Origin: Methylibium sp. | Lineage (GTDB): Bacteria; Pseudomonadota; Gammaproteobacteria; Burkholderiales; Burkholderiaceae_C | Assembly: GCF_013817345.1 (NCBI RefSeq) | Contig: NZ_JACDCW010000001.1 | Span: 1 to 64,000, forward strand | Reading direction: 5' to 3' | DNA: 64,000 bases | Shown: positions 1 to 11,872 of the stretch, in pieces | Layout: the number at the start of each line of letters is the position of its first letter | Position numbering within the stretch: the stretch's first letter is position 1 | Made by a program: the position numbers and the translations under genes | Notes under the pieces: generated by a model | The model's input: the letters and a program-made list of their open reading frames with translations, nothing else | Database searches by the model: none | Told to the model about the DNA's origin: nothing

Positions 1-1047
1 CAGCGGCGCGGCGAGCTGAAGCAGCGCGGGCGCCAGCGGCAGCCGCTCGGCCGCGAGCGCCGCGCCGCCGAGCGCAAGCGCCCCGCCGATCAGCGCGCCG
101 ACGAGGCTGGCGCCCAGCGCCAGGATCAGGATCTGCAAGAGCACCAGCGCCGCCAGCCGGCCATCGCGCAAGCCCAGCGCCCGCAGCGTGGCGAGAGTTC
201 CGAGCTTGCCCTGCAGATACGCCTGCACGCTGTTGAAGACACCCAGCCCGCCGATGAACAGCGCGGAGAAGCCGACCAGCAGCAGGCCCGATCCGATCTG
301 CCCCAGCACCTCGGCGATGCGCTCGCTGCGCTGCTCGAAGCTGCGCACCTCGGCATCGGCGCGGGGAAAGGCCGCCATGAAATCGTCGCGCCACGCCGCC
401 GGCTCGAGCTCGGTGCGCACGCGGTAGCGGTAGGCCACGCGGCTGAGCGGCTGTACCAGGCCGGTGGCCTGCAGTGCACCGGCCGCCACCAGCGCGGGCG
501 CGCCGCTCCAGTCGGCGCGCAGACTGCGGTCGGGCTGGCGCAGGACCACGGCGCGAACCTCCAGGCCGATGTCGCCGATCTCGACGCGGTCGCCCGGCGC
601 GAGGCCCAGGCGTTGCGCCAGCACCGCGTCGAGCGCGACGCCCCAGGTGCCGTCGCGCAAGGCCAGCGTCTCAGTCAGCGACCCGGGCGGAGACAGCGTG
701 ACGCTGCCGTAGAGGGGGTAGCGCGCGTCGGCGCTCTGCAGCTCGATGAGCTGCGCGCGGCCCCGGGCGGTGCGCAGCATGGTGCGCAGTTCGGTCAGCA
801 GCGACACTTCGCCGCGCGCGCGCATCCAGGCGATCTCCGCGTCTTCGAGCGGGCGGTCGTGGCGCACTTCCACATCGCCGCCGAACAGCGCGCGTGCATC
901 GGCCTGCAGACTGCCGGCGACTTGTCGGTACAGCCCACCGCCGGCGGCGACCAGCGCCACGCCCAAGGCGAGGCAGGCGCAGAAGATCCACAGCGATCGG
1001 CCGCTGGCGCGCAGGTCGCGCCAAGCCAGGCTAAGCAGGAAGCGCAT
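1..1047 (-). CDS. FtsX/MacB-type ABC transporter permease, N-terminal part (cut by window edge)
   Basis: This frame is open from an ATG at 1047 to the window edge, 349 codons without a stop, so it is missing from the ORF track. The start reads MRFLLSLAWRDLRASGRSLW followed by a first membrane helix. A long extracytoplasmic region comes next, then several hydrophobic segments near the edge (LLLVGFSALFIGGLGVFNSV). This is the layout of YbbP-like FtsX-superfamily permeases, which usually exceed 800 residues, so more than half is outside. The start overlaps the end of the ATPase gene by 17 bases, indicating a translationally coupled pair. The substrate is unknown; this family often works in lipoprotein or envelope export. 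Confidence 0.85.
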   Translation of the reverse strand, partial: MRFLLSLAWRDLRASGRSLWIFCACLALGVALVAAGGGLYRQVAGSLQADARALFGGDVEVRHDRPLEDAEIAWMRARGEVSLLTELRTMLRTARGRAQLIELQSADARYPLYGSVTLSPPGSLTETLALRDGTWGVALDAVLAQRLGLAPGDRVEIGDIGLEVRAVVLRQPDRSLRADWSGAPALVAAGALQATGLVQPLSRVAYRYRVRTELEPAAWRDDFMAAFPRADAEVRSFEQRSERIAEVLGQIGSGLLLVGFSALFIGGLGVFNSVQAYLQGKLGTLATLRALGLRDGRLAALVLLQILILALGASLVGALIGGALALGGAALAAERLPLAPALLQLAAPL

Positions 1048-1762
1048 GCGGTGCGGCCCCCAGGGGGCGGACTTCGCAAGGGCTGTCGCCTTCGTGCGCG
1101 CTGGTCTCGTGAAGCCGCCCGTCGTGCAGGCGCAGCACGCGGTCGCAGCGGGCAGCGAAGGCCAGGTCGTGCGTGACCAGCACCAGGGTCGCGCCGGCGT
1201 CGCGGTTGAGCTCGAACAGCAGGTCGCGGATCACCTCGCCGGTGTGGTCGTCGAGGTTGCCGGTGGGCTCGTCGGCCAGCAGCAGGCCGGGGCTGTGCAC
1301 CAGCGCGCGGGCGATCGCCACGCGCTGCTGTTCGCCGCCCGAGAGCTGGCTCGGGTAGTGATCCATGCGCGGCGCCAGGCCAACGCGGCGCAACTGCTCG
1401 CGCGCCTTGGGGTAGGCGTCGCTGCGGCCGGCGATCTGCAGCGGAAGCGCCACGTTGTCGAGCGCGTTCAGGCTGGGCAGCAGGTGGAAGGACTGGAACA
1501 CGATGCCGATGCGGTCGCGCCGCAGATCGGCCAGGGCGTCGCGGTCGAGCGCGTCGAGGTCCACGCCATCGACCCTCACGCTGCCCGCGCCGGGTCGCTC
1601 CAGGCCGGCGAGCAGCAGCAGCAAGGAGGTCTTGCCCGAACCCGAAGGCCCGGCAATGGCCACGCTCTGGCCGGCGGCGATGTGCAGGTCCACGCCGCGC
1701 AGCACGTCGATGCGTGCCGCGCCCATCATGTAGTGCATGGAAAGGCCGGTCAGTGCGATCAT
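1031..1762 (-). CDS. ABC transporter ATP-binding protein, LolD/MacB/YbbA type
   Basis: This 243-residue ATPase powers the adjoining FtsX-type permease. Visible motifs are Walker A GPSGSGKTS, the Q-loop region FQSFHLLPSLNALDNV, signature LSGGEQQRVAIARAL, Walker B LLLADEPTGNLD and the switch histidine in LVLVTHD. The ORF track begins at 2164, but the family start is the ATG at 1762 (MIALTGLSMHYMMG). It overlaps the downstream permease by 17 bases. It is divergent from the MFS gene that starts at 1990, with about 230 bases between them. YbbA and LolD are the closest named families; I cannot choose between them. Confidence 0.9.
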   Translation of the reverse strand: MIALTGLSMHYMMGAARIDVLRGVDLHIAAGQSVAIAGPSGSGKTSLLLLLAGLERPGAGSVRVDGVDLDALDRDALADLRRDRIGIVFQSFHLLPSLNALDNVALPLQIAGRSDAYPKAREQLRRVGLAPRMDHYPSQLSGGEQQRVAIARALVHSPGLLLADEPTGNLDDHTGEVIRDLLFELNRDAGATLVLVTHDLAFAARCDRVLRLHDGRLHETSAHEGDSPCEVRPLGAAPHALPA

Positions 1763-1989
1763 GGAAAAGCGGTGCCGAGGCGCGGGCGAAAAGCGGCCAG
1801 TGTGGCGGGAGCGACACTGCGTCGGCCGCGCAGGGGCATTGCCAGCTTGTGGACGAAAGGCAGGCACTGGCATCGGACTTGCCTGCTTCGAGCGGCCGGC
1901 TCCGCCGCCGCCGACGGGGCCCCGGGCACGGCGTGCGCCGGCAGGCGGGTCATGAAACCACTTCGACGAAGGCGCACCCGAGCGATGCC

Positions 1990-3612
1990 ATGAACGAGAG
2001 CAAACCCGCGGAGGCGACTCCGAAAGCCACCGCGCACATCGGGCCCTGGGCGCCGCTGAAGCAACCGGTGTTCCGCATGCTGTGGGGCGTGTGGGTGACG
2101 GCCAACGCGTGCATGTGGATGAACGACGTTGCGGCGGCCTGGATGATGACCTCGCTGAGTTCATCGCCGCTGATGGTGGCGCTGGTGCAGTCGGCCTCCA
2201 CCTTGCCGGTGCTCCTGCTGGGGCTGCCCAGCGGCGCGCTGGCCGACATCGTGGATCGCCGGCGGTATTTCATGATCACGCAGATCTGGGTAGCCGCCGT
2301 GGCGCTGCTGCTGTGCGCCGTGGTCTTGCTGGGCGCGATGACTGCGCCGCTCCTTCTTGCACTGACCTTCGCCAACGGCATCGGCCTGGCGATGCGCTGG
2401 CCGGTGTTTGCCGCAATCGTGCCGGAACTGGTGCCGCGCCCGCAGCTCGCGGCTGCGCTGGCGCTCAACGGCATCGCGATGAACGCGTCGCGCATCATCG
2501 GGCCGGTCATCGCGGGGGCGATCATCGCCAGCGCCGGCAGCGCCTACGTGTTCGCGCTCAACGCGCTGCTGTCGGTGGCGGCGGCCTTCGTCATCCGGCG
2601 CTGGAAGCGCGAGCAGAAGGTCAGCGCCTTGCCGGGCGAGCGCTTCATCGGCGCGATGCGGGTCGGCATGCAATACGTGTGGCAGTCACGCCCCATGCAT
2701 TCGATCCTGCTGCAGGTGGCACTGTTCTTCCTGCAGGCGACCGCGCTGCTCGGGCTGCTGCCGCTGGTGGCCAAGGGGCTGCGGGGCGGCGACGCGGGCA
2801 CGTTCACACTGCTGCTCGCATCGATGGGTGCCGGCGCCATCGTCGCCGCGATGTTCCTGCCGCGCCTGCGCCGCGCGTTTCGCAGCGATGCGCTCGTGAT
2901 CTACGGGACCATGCTGCAGGCCACGGCGATGCTGGTGGTGAGCGTGGCCCCCAACGCCGCCGTGGCGGCGCCGGCCATGATGGTGGCAGGCGCGGCGTGG
3001 CTCACGGTGGCGAACTCTCTGATGGTGTCGGCCCAGATGGCCTTGCCCGACTGGGTGAGGGCGCGCGGCATGTCCATCTTCCAGATGGCACTGATGGGCA
3101 GCAGCGCCGCCGGCGCCGCGCTGTGGGGATTGGTCGCGACGTGGACGGATGTGCGCACCAGCCTGATCAGCGCGGCAGTTTTCGGGCTGGCCTGCGCGGT
3201 GCTGACGCGGCGCTTCCTGCCGACGCCGGGCGCCGACGAAGACCTCACGCCCACGCAGTTCGCGCGGCCGGCCGGCACCGAGATCGACCTCGATCTGCGC
3301 GAAGGCCCGGTGCTGGTGACCATCGACTACCTGATCGACCCGGCGCGCACCGACGAATTCCTGCAGGTGATGCAGGAAAGCCGCCGCAACCGCCTGCTGC
3401 ATGGCATGTTGTCGTGGGGTCTGTTCCGCGATGCGGCCGACTCACGGCGCTTCATCGAACACTATGTGGACGAGTCGTGGGTGGAGCACCTGCGGCACTT
3501 CGAGCGCATGACGGCGTTCGATGTGGCCTTGCGCGAGCGGCGGCTCTCGTTCCATGTCGGCGAATCGCCGCCGCTTGTGTCGCGCTACATCGCGCAGGCG
3601 CTTCGGCGGTAG
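1990..3612 (+). CDS. MFS transporter, EntS/MFS_3 type, with C-terminal dimeric alpha-beta-barrel-like domain
   Basis: This 540-residue protein has about twelve hydrophobic helices in residues 30-430. A soluble C-terminal region of about 110 residues follows, including the segment WGLFRDAADSRRFIEHYVDE. That tail is characteristic of the MFS_3 group (enterobactin-exporter-like), where it resembles an antibiotic-biosynthesis-monooxygenase fold. The likely role is inner-membrane proton-driven export of a small molecule; the substrate cannot be read from sequence. The ORF track starts earlier (1714), but the ATG at 1990 (MNESKPAEATPK) directly precedes the first helix and leaves room for a divergent promoter. 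Confidence 0.85.
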   Translation: MNESKPAEATPKATAHIGPWAPLKQPVFRMLWGVWVTANACMWMNDVAAAWMMTSLSSSPLMVALVQSASTLPVLLLGLPSGALADIVDRRRYFMITQIWVAAVALLLCAVVLLGAMTAPLLLALTFANGIGLAMRWPVFAAIVPELVPRPQLAAALALNGIAMNASRIIGPVIAGAIIASAGSAYVFALNALLSVAAAFVIRRWKREQKVSALPGERFIGAMRVGMQYVWQSRPMHSILLQVALFFLQATALLGLLPLVAKGLRGGDAGTFTLLLASMGAGAIVAAMFLPRLRRAFRSDALVIYGTMLQATAMLVVSVAPNAAVAAPAMMVAGAAWLTVANSLMVSAQMALPDWVRARGMSIFQMALMGSSAAGAALWGLVATWTDVRTSLISAAVFGLACAVLTRRFLPTPGADEDLTPTQFARPAGTEIDLDLREGPVLVTIDYLIDPARTDEFLQVMQESRRNRLLHGMLSWGLFRDAADSRRFIEHYVDESWVEHLRHFERMTAFDVALRERRLSFHVGESPPLVSRYIAQALRR

Positions 3613-3618
3613 TTGTCC

Positions 3619-4356
3619 TTACATCGCGAGCAGCAGCACCGCGTATGCGGCGACGCCAAGCAGGAACGCCGAGAACCGGCTCTCCCGCCGCTCGGGAAGC
3701 TCTTCCTTCATCACGTTGAGAATCACGCCTCCTGCCACGAGCGCGATCAGCACCACGACCGCCGCGGCTTCGATCTCCGCGTAAAGGCCGAGCAGCCAGC
3801 CGCCGAAGACTGCAACGGCCAGCACCCACCGCCCCACACGGTCATAGCGGCTCTTGTGATGCTCGTACAGCCCGAAGTCGGTCACGAGGAAATGCAGCGC
3901 CATGGCCAACACGAAGAACACGAGGGAAGGGGTGTCCGAAGTATTGCGGTGCACCAGCAGATAGCCGATCAGCACGTTGTAGGCCGCGAACGACGCGATG
4001 TGGAGGGCGAACACGCCGGAGCTGGTCGCGTCTTCGCGTTGCTTTGCTCGCTCGCCGTCGCGCGACGTCAGAGCGAACCGCTCCAAGCCATAGAACGCCA
4101 CGAGACCGGCCAGCGCGATCAGGTAAACGTGCCGGTCGGCGAAGGCCCCCGCGCTGCTCGTCGTTTCGGACAGCACGTCTTGCCCTTCGCTCAGTTCCGG
4201 CAAAAGATGCAGGAACACATAAGCGACCGACACACCGCCGGCGATGGACAGCCAGCGGCTGCGAGGCGTCCCGGACAGCACGCTCAAGCGTCCGACGAGA
4301 AGGTGGATTGCCACCATCGCGATGACGGCAACGAGCGAAACCAGGAACTGGGGCAT
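3619..4356 (-). CDS. Integral membrane protein, ZIP-like
   Basis: A 245-residue protein with about seven to eight hydrophobic helices. It begins MPQFLVSLVAVIAMVAIHLL, contains HLLPELSEG near residue 55 and ALHFLVTDFGLYEHH near residue 155, and ends in a glycine-rich helix pair. The spacing of helices, the acidic/histidine motif after the second helix and the final helix pair recall ZIP metal transporters. The canonical HNxxDG motif is absent, so metal transport is only a guess. It converges on the MFS gene, with six bases between the two stop codons. Confidence 0.6.
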   Translation of the reverse strand: MPQFLVSLVAVIAMVAIHLLVGRLSVLSGTPRSRWLSIAGGVSVAYVFLHLLPELSEGQDVLSETTSSAGAFADRHVYLIALAGLVAFYGLERFALTSRDGERAKQREDATSSGVFALHIASFAAYNVLIGYLLVHRNTSDTPSLVFFVLAMALHFLVTDFGLYEHHKSRYDRVGRWVLAVAVFGGWLLGLYAEIEAAAVVVLIALVAGGVILNVMKEELPERRESRFSAFLLGVAAYAVLLLAM

Positions 4357-4557
4357 CGGGTCGTGACGGCAGGCACTGCCATCAAAACCGTCGATGGCAA
4401 CCGATGTTCCTGCGCGGGAAGAACTCGCGGCACACGCGGAACGAGCGGCTTTTCATGGCCGGATCCTACCGAGAGTCGGAGGCGCTCAGGAGCGCTGCTT
4501 GCTCCGAATCCGCCAGTGACCCCTCGTGGTCAGCCCCAATGGCGAGGAGTTCTCACA

Positions 4558-5649
4558 ATGAAGCCAAACGATCAACACACCGCGCTGGCGCCACAGAAGC
4601 GTCCGTTGCGGGTGCTGCTGGTGGCGGGGAGCGACAGGCGCCAGTACAACTGCCCCGGCGTCGACTCGAAGGCGCGCGCGCTCATGTTGCGGCTGGCCGA
4701 TCGGCTCCCCCCCGAATGGGAGATCGACGTCGAGGACCTCGGCAACGTCTATGGCCGCGCGCGCATCCAGAGCTGCAACGCGTGCGTTTCGACGTCGATG
4801 GCGCTGTGCGTGTGGCCGTGCAATTGCTATGAAGCGGGCGACAAGAACGAGCCCGATCTGATGTGGGACCTCGACCTGTATGCGCGGCTGGATCTCGCCG
4901 ACGCCTGGGCCTTCGTGGCCCCTGTCAACTGGTACGCACCGACGTCCAACCTCAAGCTCATGTTCGACCGGCTGGTCTGTGCCAACGGCGGCAATCCGCG
5001 GGAGGACCTGATCGACCACAAGAACCCGGAGAAGGCCATGGTGCTCGAACGCACCGGCGCATGGCGCGAAGAACTCTCGCTCAACCATCTGGAGGGGCGC
5101 ACTGCCGCTTTCTTCTGCTACGGTGACGATGCGGCCGAGGAGCGCGACCGGGATGGGCGGCCCCGCTACCTTCGCCATCCTGATTGGTTCGATCCTGCGG
5201 CCGAGCCGATGCGCGACGGACTGCGAGACGCCTATGCGCCGCTTGTCTGGCAGTGCCGCTTCAGCGGTATCGAGGTGCCCGATCCGTTGTGGACCTACCA
5301 GGACTTCGGCAAGGGACGCATCTACGCGGACAACCAGGCCGAGCAACTGCCCTCCGAGCCGGGATTCTTCGACGCCTTCGACGCCTGGGCGGACCGCCTG
5401 GCCGCGCATGTCTCGGTCAAAGGACGGGTGGCGCCAGGCAAGTACCGCGCCTTCGGCTACCAGGCACCCTCGCACCGCTGGGCCGACGCGAAGTTGAAGT
5501 GGCGCGAGCTGCGCCTCAACGCCGGGCTGCCGCCCGCCGGCTCATCGCCTGCGGCGCAACAGGCGGCCGGGCTCAACCGAGACGCCACCTTCTCACCGAA
5601 ACGCAGCGAAGCAAGCCGCCACGGCGATGCTGCCGACCGAGCGCTGTAG
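4558..5649 (+). CDS. Flavodoxin-fold / NADPH-dependent FMN reductase-like protein with cysteine cluster
   Basis: A 363-residue protein. The N-terminal part (RVLLVAGSDRRQYNCPGVDSK; FVAPVNWYAPTSNLKLMFDR) is a flavodoxin-like FMN-binding fold, as in NADPH-dependent FMN reductases. Residues near 70-90 hold five closely spaced cysteines (SCNACVSTSMALCVWPCNCY), more than simple reductases carry, which suggests a metal or redox centre. The length is about twice that of a single flavodoxin domain, and the C-terminal half is unassigned. The ATG at 4558 is preceded by GGCGAGGAGTT, a good ribosome binding site. The gene is 55 bases upstream of a membrane protein and probably cotranscribed with it. Confidence 0.7.
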   Translation: MKPNDQHTALAPQKRPLRVLLVAGSDRRQYNCPGVDSKARALMLRLADRLPPEWEIDVEDLGNVYGRARIQSCNACVSTSMALCVWPCNCYEAGDKNEPDLMWDLDLYARLDLADAWAFVAPVNWYAPTSNLKLMFDRLVCANGGNPREDLIDHKNPEKAMVLERTGAWREELSLNHLEGRTAAFFCYGDDAAEERDRDGRPRYLRHPDWFDPAAEPMRDGLRDAYAPLVWQCRFSGIEVPDPLWTYQDFGKGRIYADNQAEQLPSEPGFFDAFDAWADRLAAHVSVKGRVAPGKYRAFGYQAPSHRWADAKLKWRELRLNAGLPPAGSSPAAQQAAGLNRDATFSPKRSEASRHGDAADRAL

Positions 5650-5704
5650 CCCCGCGAAACGATCTAGCGTCCTCTACAACCAAGCCAACAAAAGGAGAAG
5701 AGTC

Positions 5705-6382
5705 ATGGAACAGCGAATGAATGAGCTCGGGACTGAAACCGGAGTTGCTGCGACCGCACTGATGGGCGCCGCTGCCGGCGCGATTGCGGTCTGGGCCCTG
5801 GATCGTGTGGACTGGTTCATGTGGAACCGTCTGGACGCGAGAACCCGCACAAGGACCGTTTCGGTGCGACCTCATGGCGAGCCGCCGTCGCATGCGCTGG
5901 TCAGCAAGATCGAAAAGGCCGCTGGCCTGAATCCGACGGACAGGCAACACGATCTCGCGGGTGACATCACCCACTACATGATCGGCATCGGGCCGGCTGC
6001 CGGGTATGCCGTCATGAGAGACAAGTTGCCCGGTCGAGGGCCCGCGCGCGGCCTGCTCTATGGCCTTGGTGTTTTCCTGCTGCAGGATGAAGCCTTCAAT
6101 ACGGCAACCGGCCTGGGTGCGAAGCCGCAAGCCTATCCATGGCAGGCGCACGCAAGGGGGCTGATCGCTCATCTGGTCTACGGGGTAACGACCGAGCTCG
6201 TTCTCAACGTGATGGAGCGCGCAGTCGAGTCGGCTCGAACAGGCGGGACCGCGGGAGGCACAGACCCAGCGTTGGAGCGATCCCGCGACTTGAATGGAAA
6301 GCGGGTCAACGAAGGCACCGAGACGGCAGGGGCCGATGAACCAGAGACCCAAGGCCGGCTGTCACCGGTTTCGTCTCACTGA
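5705..6382 (+). CDS. Small membrane protein, YagU/DUF1440-like
   Basis: A 225-residue protein. The N-terminal glycine/alanine-rich helix (ALMGAAAGAIAVWALDRVDW), the conserved-looking DITHYMIGIGPAAGYAV and the following helix LLYGLGVFLLQDEAF suggest an inner-membrane protein of the YagU/DUF1440 type. The tail of about 45 residues is polar and probably disordered. AAAGGAGAAGAGTC lies just upstream of the ATG at 5705, a strong ribosome binding site that decides the start against the longer ORF at 5627. Function unknown; it probably forms an operon with the flavodoxin-like gene. It converges on gyrB. Confidence 0.6.
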   Translation: MEQRMNELGTETGVAATALMGAAAGAIAVWALDRVDWFMWNRLDARTRTRTVSVRPHGEPPSHALVSKIEKAAGLNPTDRQHDLAGDITHYMIGIGPAAGYAVMRDKLPGRGPARGLLYGLGVFLLQDEAFNTATGLGAKPQAYPWQAHARGLIAHLVYGVTTELVLNVMERAVESARTGGTAGGTDPALERSRDLNGKRVNEGTETAGADEPETQGRLSPVSSH

Positions 6383-6451
6383 TGCTCCGAAGGCTGTGCC
6401 CTACCGCTTCGAATGCAACTGGTCGTAGTTGTCCGACCTACACGACAACAC

Positions 6452-9058
<2,607 letters not shown>

Positions 9059-9114
9059 TCAAAACGCGGCAGCGGGCTCGCGGCCCGCTGTGCTGGCAAG
9101 GCGTGGTGGGCGGC

Positions 9115-10233
9115 TCAGATGCGCATCGGCATGACCACGTACTTGAAACCGGCCTGCTCGGGCACCGTCACCAGTGCCGAGCTGTTGCCGTCCTGCAGCG
9201 ACAGGCTGACCATCTCCTGGTCCATGTTGGCCAGCGCGTCCATCAGGTAGGTGACGTTGAAGCCGATCTCGATGGCGTCGCCGCCGTAGTCGATCTCGAG
9301 CTCTTCCTTGGCTTCTTCCTGCTCGGCATTGCTGGACGCAATGCGCAGCGTGCCGGGCTCTATGTTGATCCGAACGCCCTTGAACTTCTCGCTGGTCAGG
9401 ATGGCGGCGCGCTGCAGGCTGGCGAGCAGCGGCGCACGGCCCAGGGTGACGTGGTTCTTGTGGTTCTTCGGAATGACGCGGTTGTAGTCGGGGAACTTGC
9501 CTTCGACGAGCTTGGTGACGAACTCCATGCCCGAAAAAGCGAACTTGGCCTGGTTGCCGGCGAAGCGCATCTCGATGGCGCCCTCGCCGCCTTCCTTGTC
9601 GTCACGCAGCAGGCGCTGCAACTCGAGCACGGTCTTGCGCGGCAGGATCACCTCCTGCTTGGGCATCTCGACCTCGAGCGTGGCCTGGGCGAGCGCGAGA
9701 CGGTGGCCGTCGGTGGCAACCAGCGTCAGGCTCTTGCCTTCGGCGACGAACAAAATCCCGTTGAGGTAGTAGCGGATGTCGTGCACCGCCATCGCGAAGT
9801 GCACCTGCGCGATCAGCGCCTTGAGCGACTTCTGCGGCACGCTGAAGGCCGGGCCGAAATCGGCCGCCTCCTGCACCAGCGGGAAGTCCTCGGCCGGCAG
9901 CGTCTGCAAAGTGAAGCGGCTCTTGCCGCCCGAAAGTGTCAGCTTGCTCTGTGCTGAACTCAGCGTGACGTTCTGATCGGCCGGCAGCGTGCGCAGGATG
10001 TCGATCAGCTTGCGCGCCCCCACCGTCGCCTGAAAGTCGCCTGGATCGCCATCGAAGCTGGCCCGGGTGCGCACCTGGATTTCCAGATCGCTGGTCGTGA
10101 ACTCGATCTCCGGTCCGGTCTTGCGCAGCAGCACGTTGGCCAGCACGGGCAGGGTGTGACGGCGTTCGACGATGCCGGCCACGGCCTGCAGCGCAGCGAG
10201 AAACTTTTCCTGCGGGCTCTTCAAGACAATCAT
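9115..10233 (-). CDS. dnaN: DNA polymerase III beta subunit (sliding clamp)
   Basis: Ring-shaped processivity clamp for DNA polymerase III. The 372-residue length matches three clamp domains of about 120 residues. The start MIVLKSPQEKFLAALQAVAG and the C-terminus FKYVVMPMRI are typical; the C-terminal MPMR segment forms part of the partner-binding pocket. An AGAGG-like ribosome binding site precedes the ATG. It is the middle gene of dnaA-dnaN-gyrB, 235 bases downstream of dnaA. That spacer contains DnaA-box-like sequences and probably its own promoter. Confidence 0.98.
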   Translation of the reverse strand: MIVLKSPQEKFLAALQAVAGIVERRHTLPVLANVLLRKTGPEIEFTTSDLEIQVRTRASFDGDPGDFQATVGARKLIDILRTLPADQNVTLSSAQSKLTLSGGKSRFTLQTLPAEDFPLVQEAADFGPAFSVPQKSLKALIAQVHFAMAVHDIRYYLNGILFVAEGKSLTLVATDGHRLALAQATLEVEMPKQEVILPRKTVLELQRLLRDDKEGGEGAIEMRFAGNQAKFAFSGMEFVTKLVEGKFPDYNRVIPKNHKNHVTLGRAPLLASLQRAAILTSEKFKGVRINIEPGTLRIASSNAEQEEAKEELEIDYGGDAIEIGFNVTYLMDALANMDQEMVSLSLQDGNSSALVTVPEQAGFKYVVMPMRI

Positions 10234-10468
10234 TTGAACCTCTTTGAGACTAGTCGTATTAGTAGGGAGAGCGCTGTCCTGTGGACAAGGCTATTTTCGC
10301 CTGATACGGCAGGGGTTTAGCACGCCCCGAAGCCTGTGCGCGGATGCGCCGATCGTGCGGGAGCGATCGGCAACAACTTTGCGACTGCGCTCTGACCTGT
10401 GGACAGTCTGGCACTTGACGAGAACTTGTCCCCAGGCTTGTCACTTGACGGCACCGGCATGGGCGTGC
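10234..10468. promoter_or_regulatory. dnaA-dnaN spacer with DnaA-box-like sequences
   Basis: This 235-base spacer holds TGTGGACAA at 10280-10288 (TTGTCCACA on the minus strand, one base from the DnaA box TTATCCACA). It also holds TGTGGACAG at 10399-10407 and TTGTCCCCA at 10426-10434, both weaker. The nonamer CACTTGACG occurs twice, 30 bases apart. The spacer could carry the dnaN promoter under DnaA control or be an accessory part of the origin. The boxes are read from sequence; the role is inferred. Confidence 0.5.
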
Positions 10469-11872
10469 TCATCCTTTGAGGGTCTGCTCGAGCACGTGCA
10501 ACTGCTGGTTGAGTTCGGTGTTCTTGCCGCGCTCCGCGCCGATCTTGCGCACCGCGTGCAAGACGGTGGTGTGGTCGCGACCGCCGAACAGTTCGCCGAT
10601 CTCCGGTAGGCTTTTTTGCGTGAGCTCCTTGGCCAAGTACATGGCGATCTGGCGCGGCCGGGCGATCGAGGCAGGCCGCTTCTTGCTGTACATGTCGGCG
10701 ACCTTGATCTTGTAGAAGTCGGCGCAGGTCTTCTGAATGTTCTCGACCGAGATCTGCCGGTTCTGTATCGACAGCAGATCCTTCAGCGCCTCGCGCGCCA
10801 GCGCGATGTTGATGTCCTTCTGCGAGAAGCGCGCATAGGCCAGTACCTTGCGCAGCGCCCCTTCGAGCTCGCGCACATTGGCGCGCACGTTCTTGGCGAT
10901 GAAGAAGGCCACGTCCTCGGGCATGGGCGCGCCCTCCACGTCAGACTTCTTCATCAGGATGGCGACGCGCATCTCCAGCTCGGGCGGCTCGATGGCCACC
11001 GTGAGCCCGGCGTCGAAGCGCGAGGTGAGGCGCTCGTCGATGTCGGCCAGCCCCTTGGGGTAGGTGTCGCTGGTCATGATGATGTGCGCGCGCTTGGCAA
11101 GCAGCGCCTCGAACGCGTTGAAGAACTCCTCCTGCGTGCGCTCCTTGCCGGCGAAGAACTGCACGTCGTCGATCAGCAGCAGGTCGAGCGAGTGGTACTT
11201 GGCCTTGAGCTCGTCGAAGGTCTTGCGCTGGTAGTTTTTCACCACGTCGGTGATGAACTGTTCGGCATGCAAGTACAGGATGCGCGCGTCCGGCCGGTCG
11301 CCCAGCAGTGCGTTGCCCACCGCATGGATCAGGTGGGTCTTGCCCAGACCGACGCCACCGTAGATGAAGAGCGGGTTGTACATGGCGCCCGGAGCGCCGG
11401 CCACGTGCAATGCGGCCGTGCGGGCCATCTGGTTGGCTCGACCGGGGACCAGGGTGTCGAAGGTGAGGTTGGCATTCAGCCGATGCTGTGGCTGCGCAGC
11501 GGCGCCGGCCGGGGAAGCCGTAGTGCTCCTCACCGGCCGCGGGGTGGCCCCCAGCCAGGCCCCGAGGGCTTGGGGCTGGCCGTTGGCGATTGCAGGTTCG
11601 CCGCGTGGCGGCGTTTCGCGCGCAGCGAGCAGCAATTCGAGCCGGACCGGCTTGCCGACGAGCTCGCTGAGCACGTTCTCGATGCGAGAGCCGTACTGAT
11701 TGCGGATCCAGTCGAGCTTGAAGCGGTTGGGCACGCGCAAGGTGGCTACGGCGCCGTCGCCCTGGTCGATCAGGTCGGCGGCCGGCAGCGGTCGTATCCA
11801 GGTGTTGAACTGCTGCTCGGGCAGCTCGGTCGCCAGGCGTTCGCAGCCGCGCGACCAGACATCGGCGCTCAT
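10469..11872 (-). CDS. dnaA: Chromosomal replication initiator protein DnaA
   Basis: The AAA+ protein that binds oriC and opens the duplex. Domain I covers roughly residues 1-85 ([21 protein letters not shown]), and a variable linker follows to about 130. The AAA+ core has Walker [13 protein letters not shown] and Walker [11 protein letters not shown]. Domain IV ends with the DnaA-box-binding signature [17 protein letters not shown] use the ATG at 11872 (467 aa) rather than the track's TTG at 11887, because that TTG lies inside a DnaA-box-like sequence (TTGTCCACA). It is divergent from rpmH across the presumed origin. Confidence 0.98.
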   Translation of the reverse strand: MSADVWSRGCERLATELPEQQFNTWIRPLPAADLIDQGDGAVATLRVPNRFKLDWIRNQYGSRIENVLSELVGKPVRLELLLAARETPPRGEPAIANGQPQALGAWLGATPRPVRSTTASPAGAAAQPQHRLNANLTFDTLVPGRANQMARTAALHVAGAPGAMYNPLFIYGGVGLGKTHLIHAVGNALLGDRPDARILYLHAEQFITDVVKNYQRKTFDELKAKYHSLDLLLIDDVQFFAGKERTQEEFFNAFEALLAKRAHIIMTSDTYPKGLADIDERLTSRFDAGLTVAIEPPELEMRVAILMKKSDVEGAPMPEDVAFFIAKNVRANVRELEGALRKVLAYARFSQKDINIALAREALKDLLSIQNRQISVENIQKTCADFYKIKVADMYSKKRPASIARPRQIAMYLAKELTQKSLPEIGELFGGRDHTTVLHAVRKIGAERGKNTELNQQLHVLEQTLKG

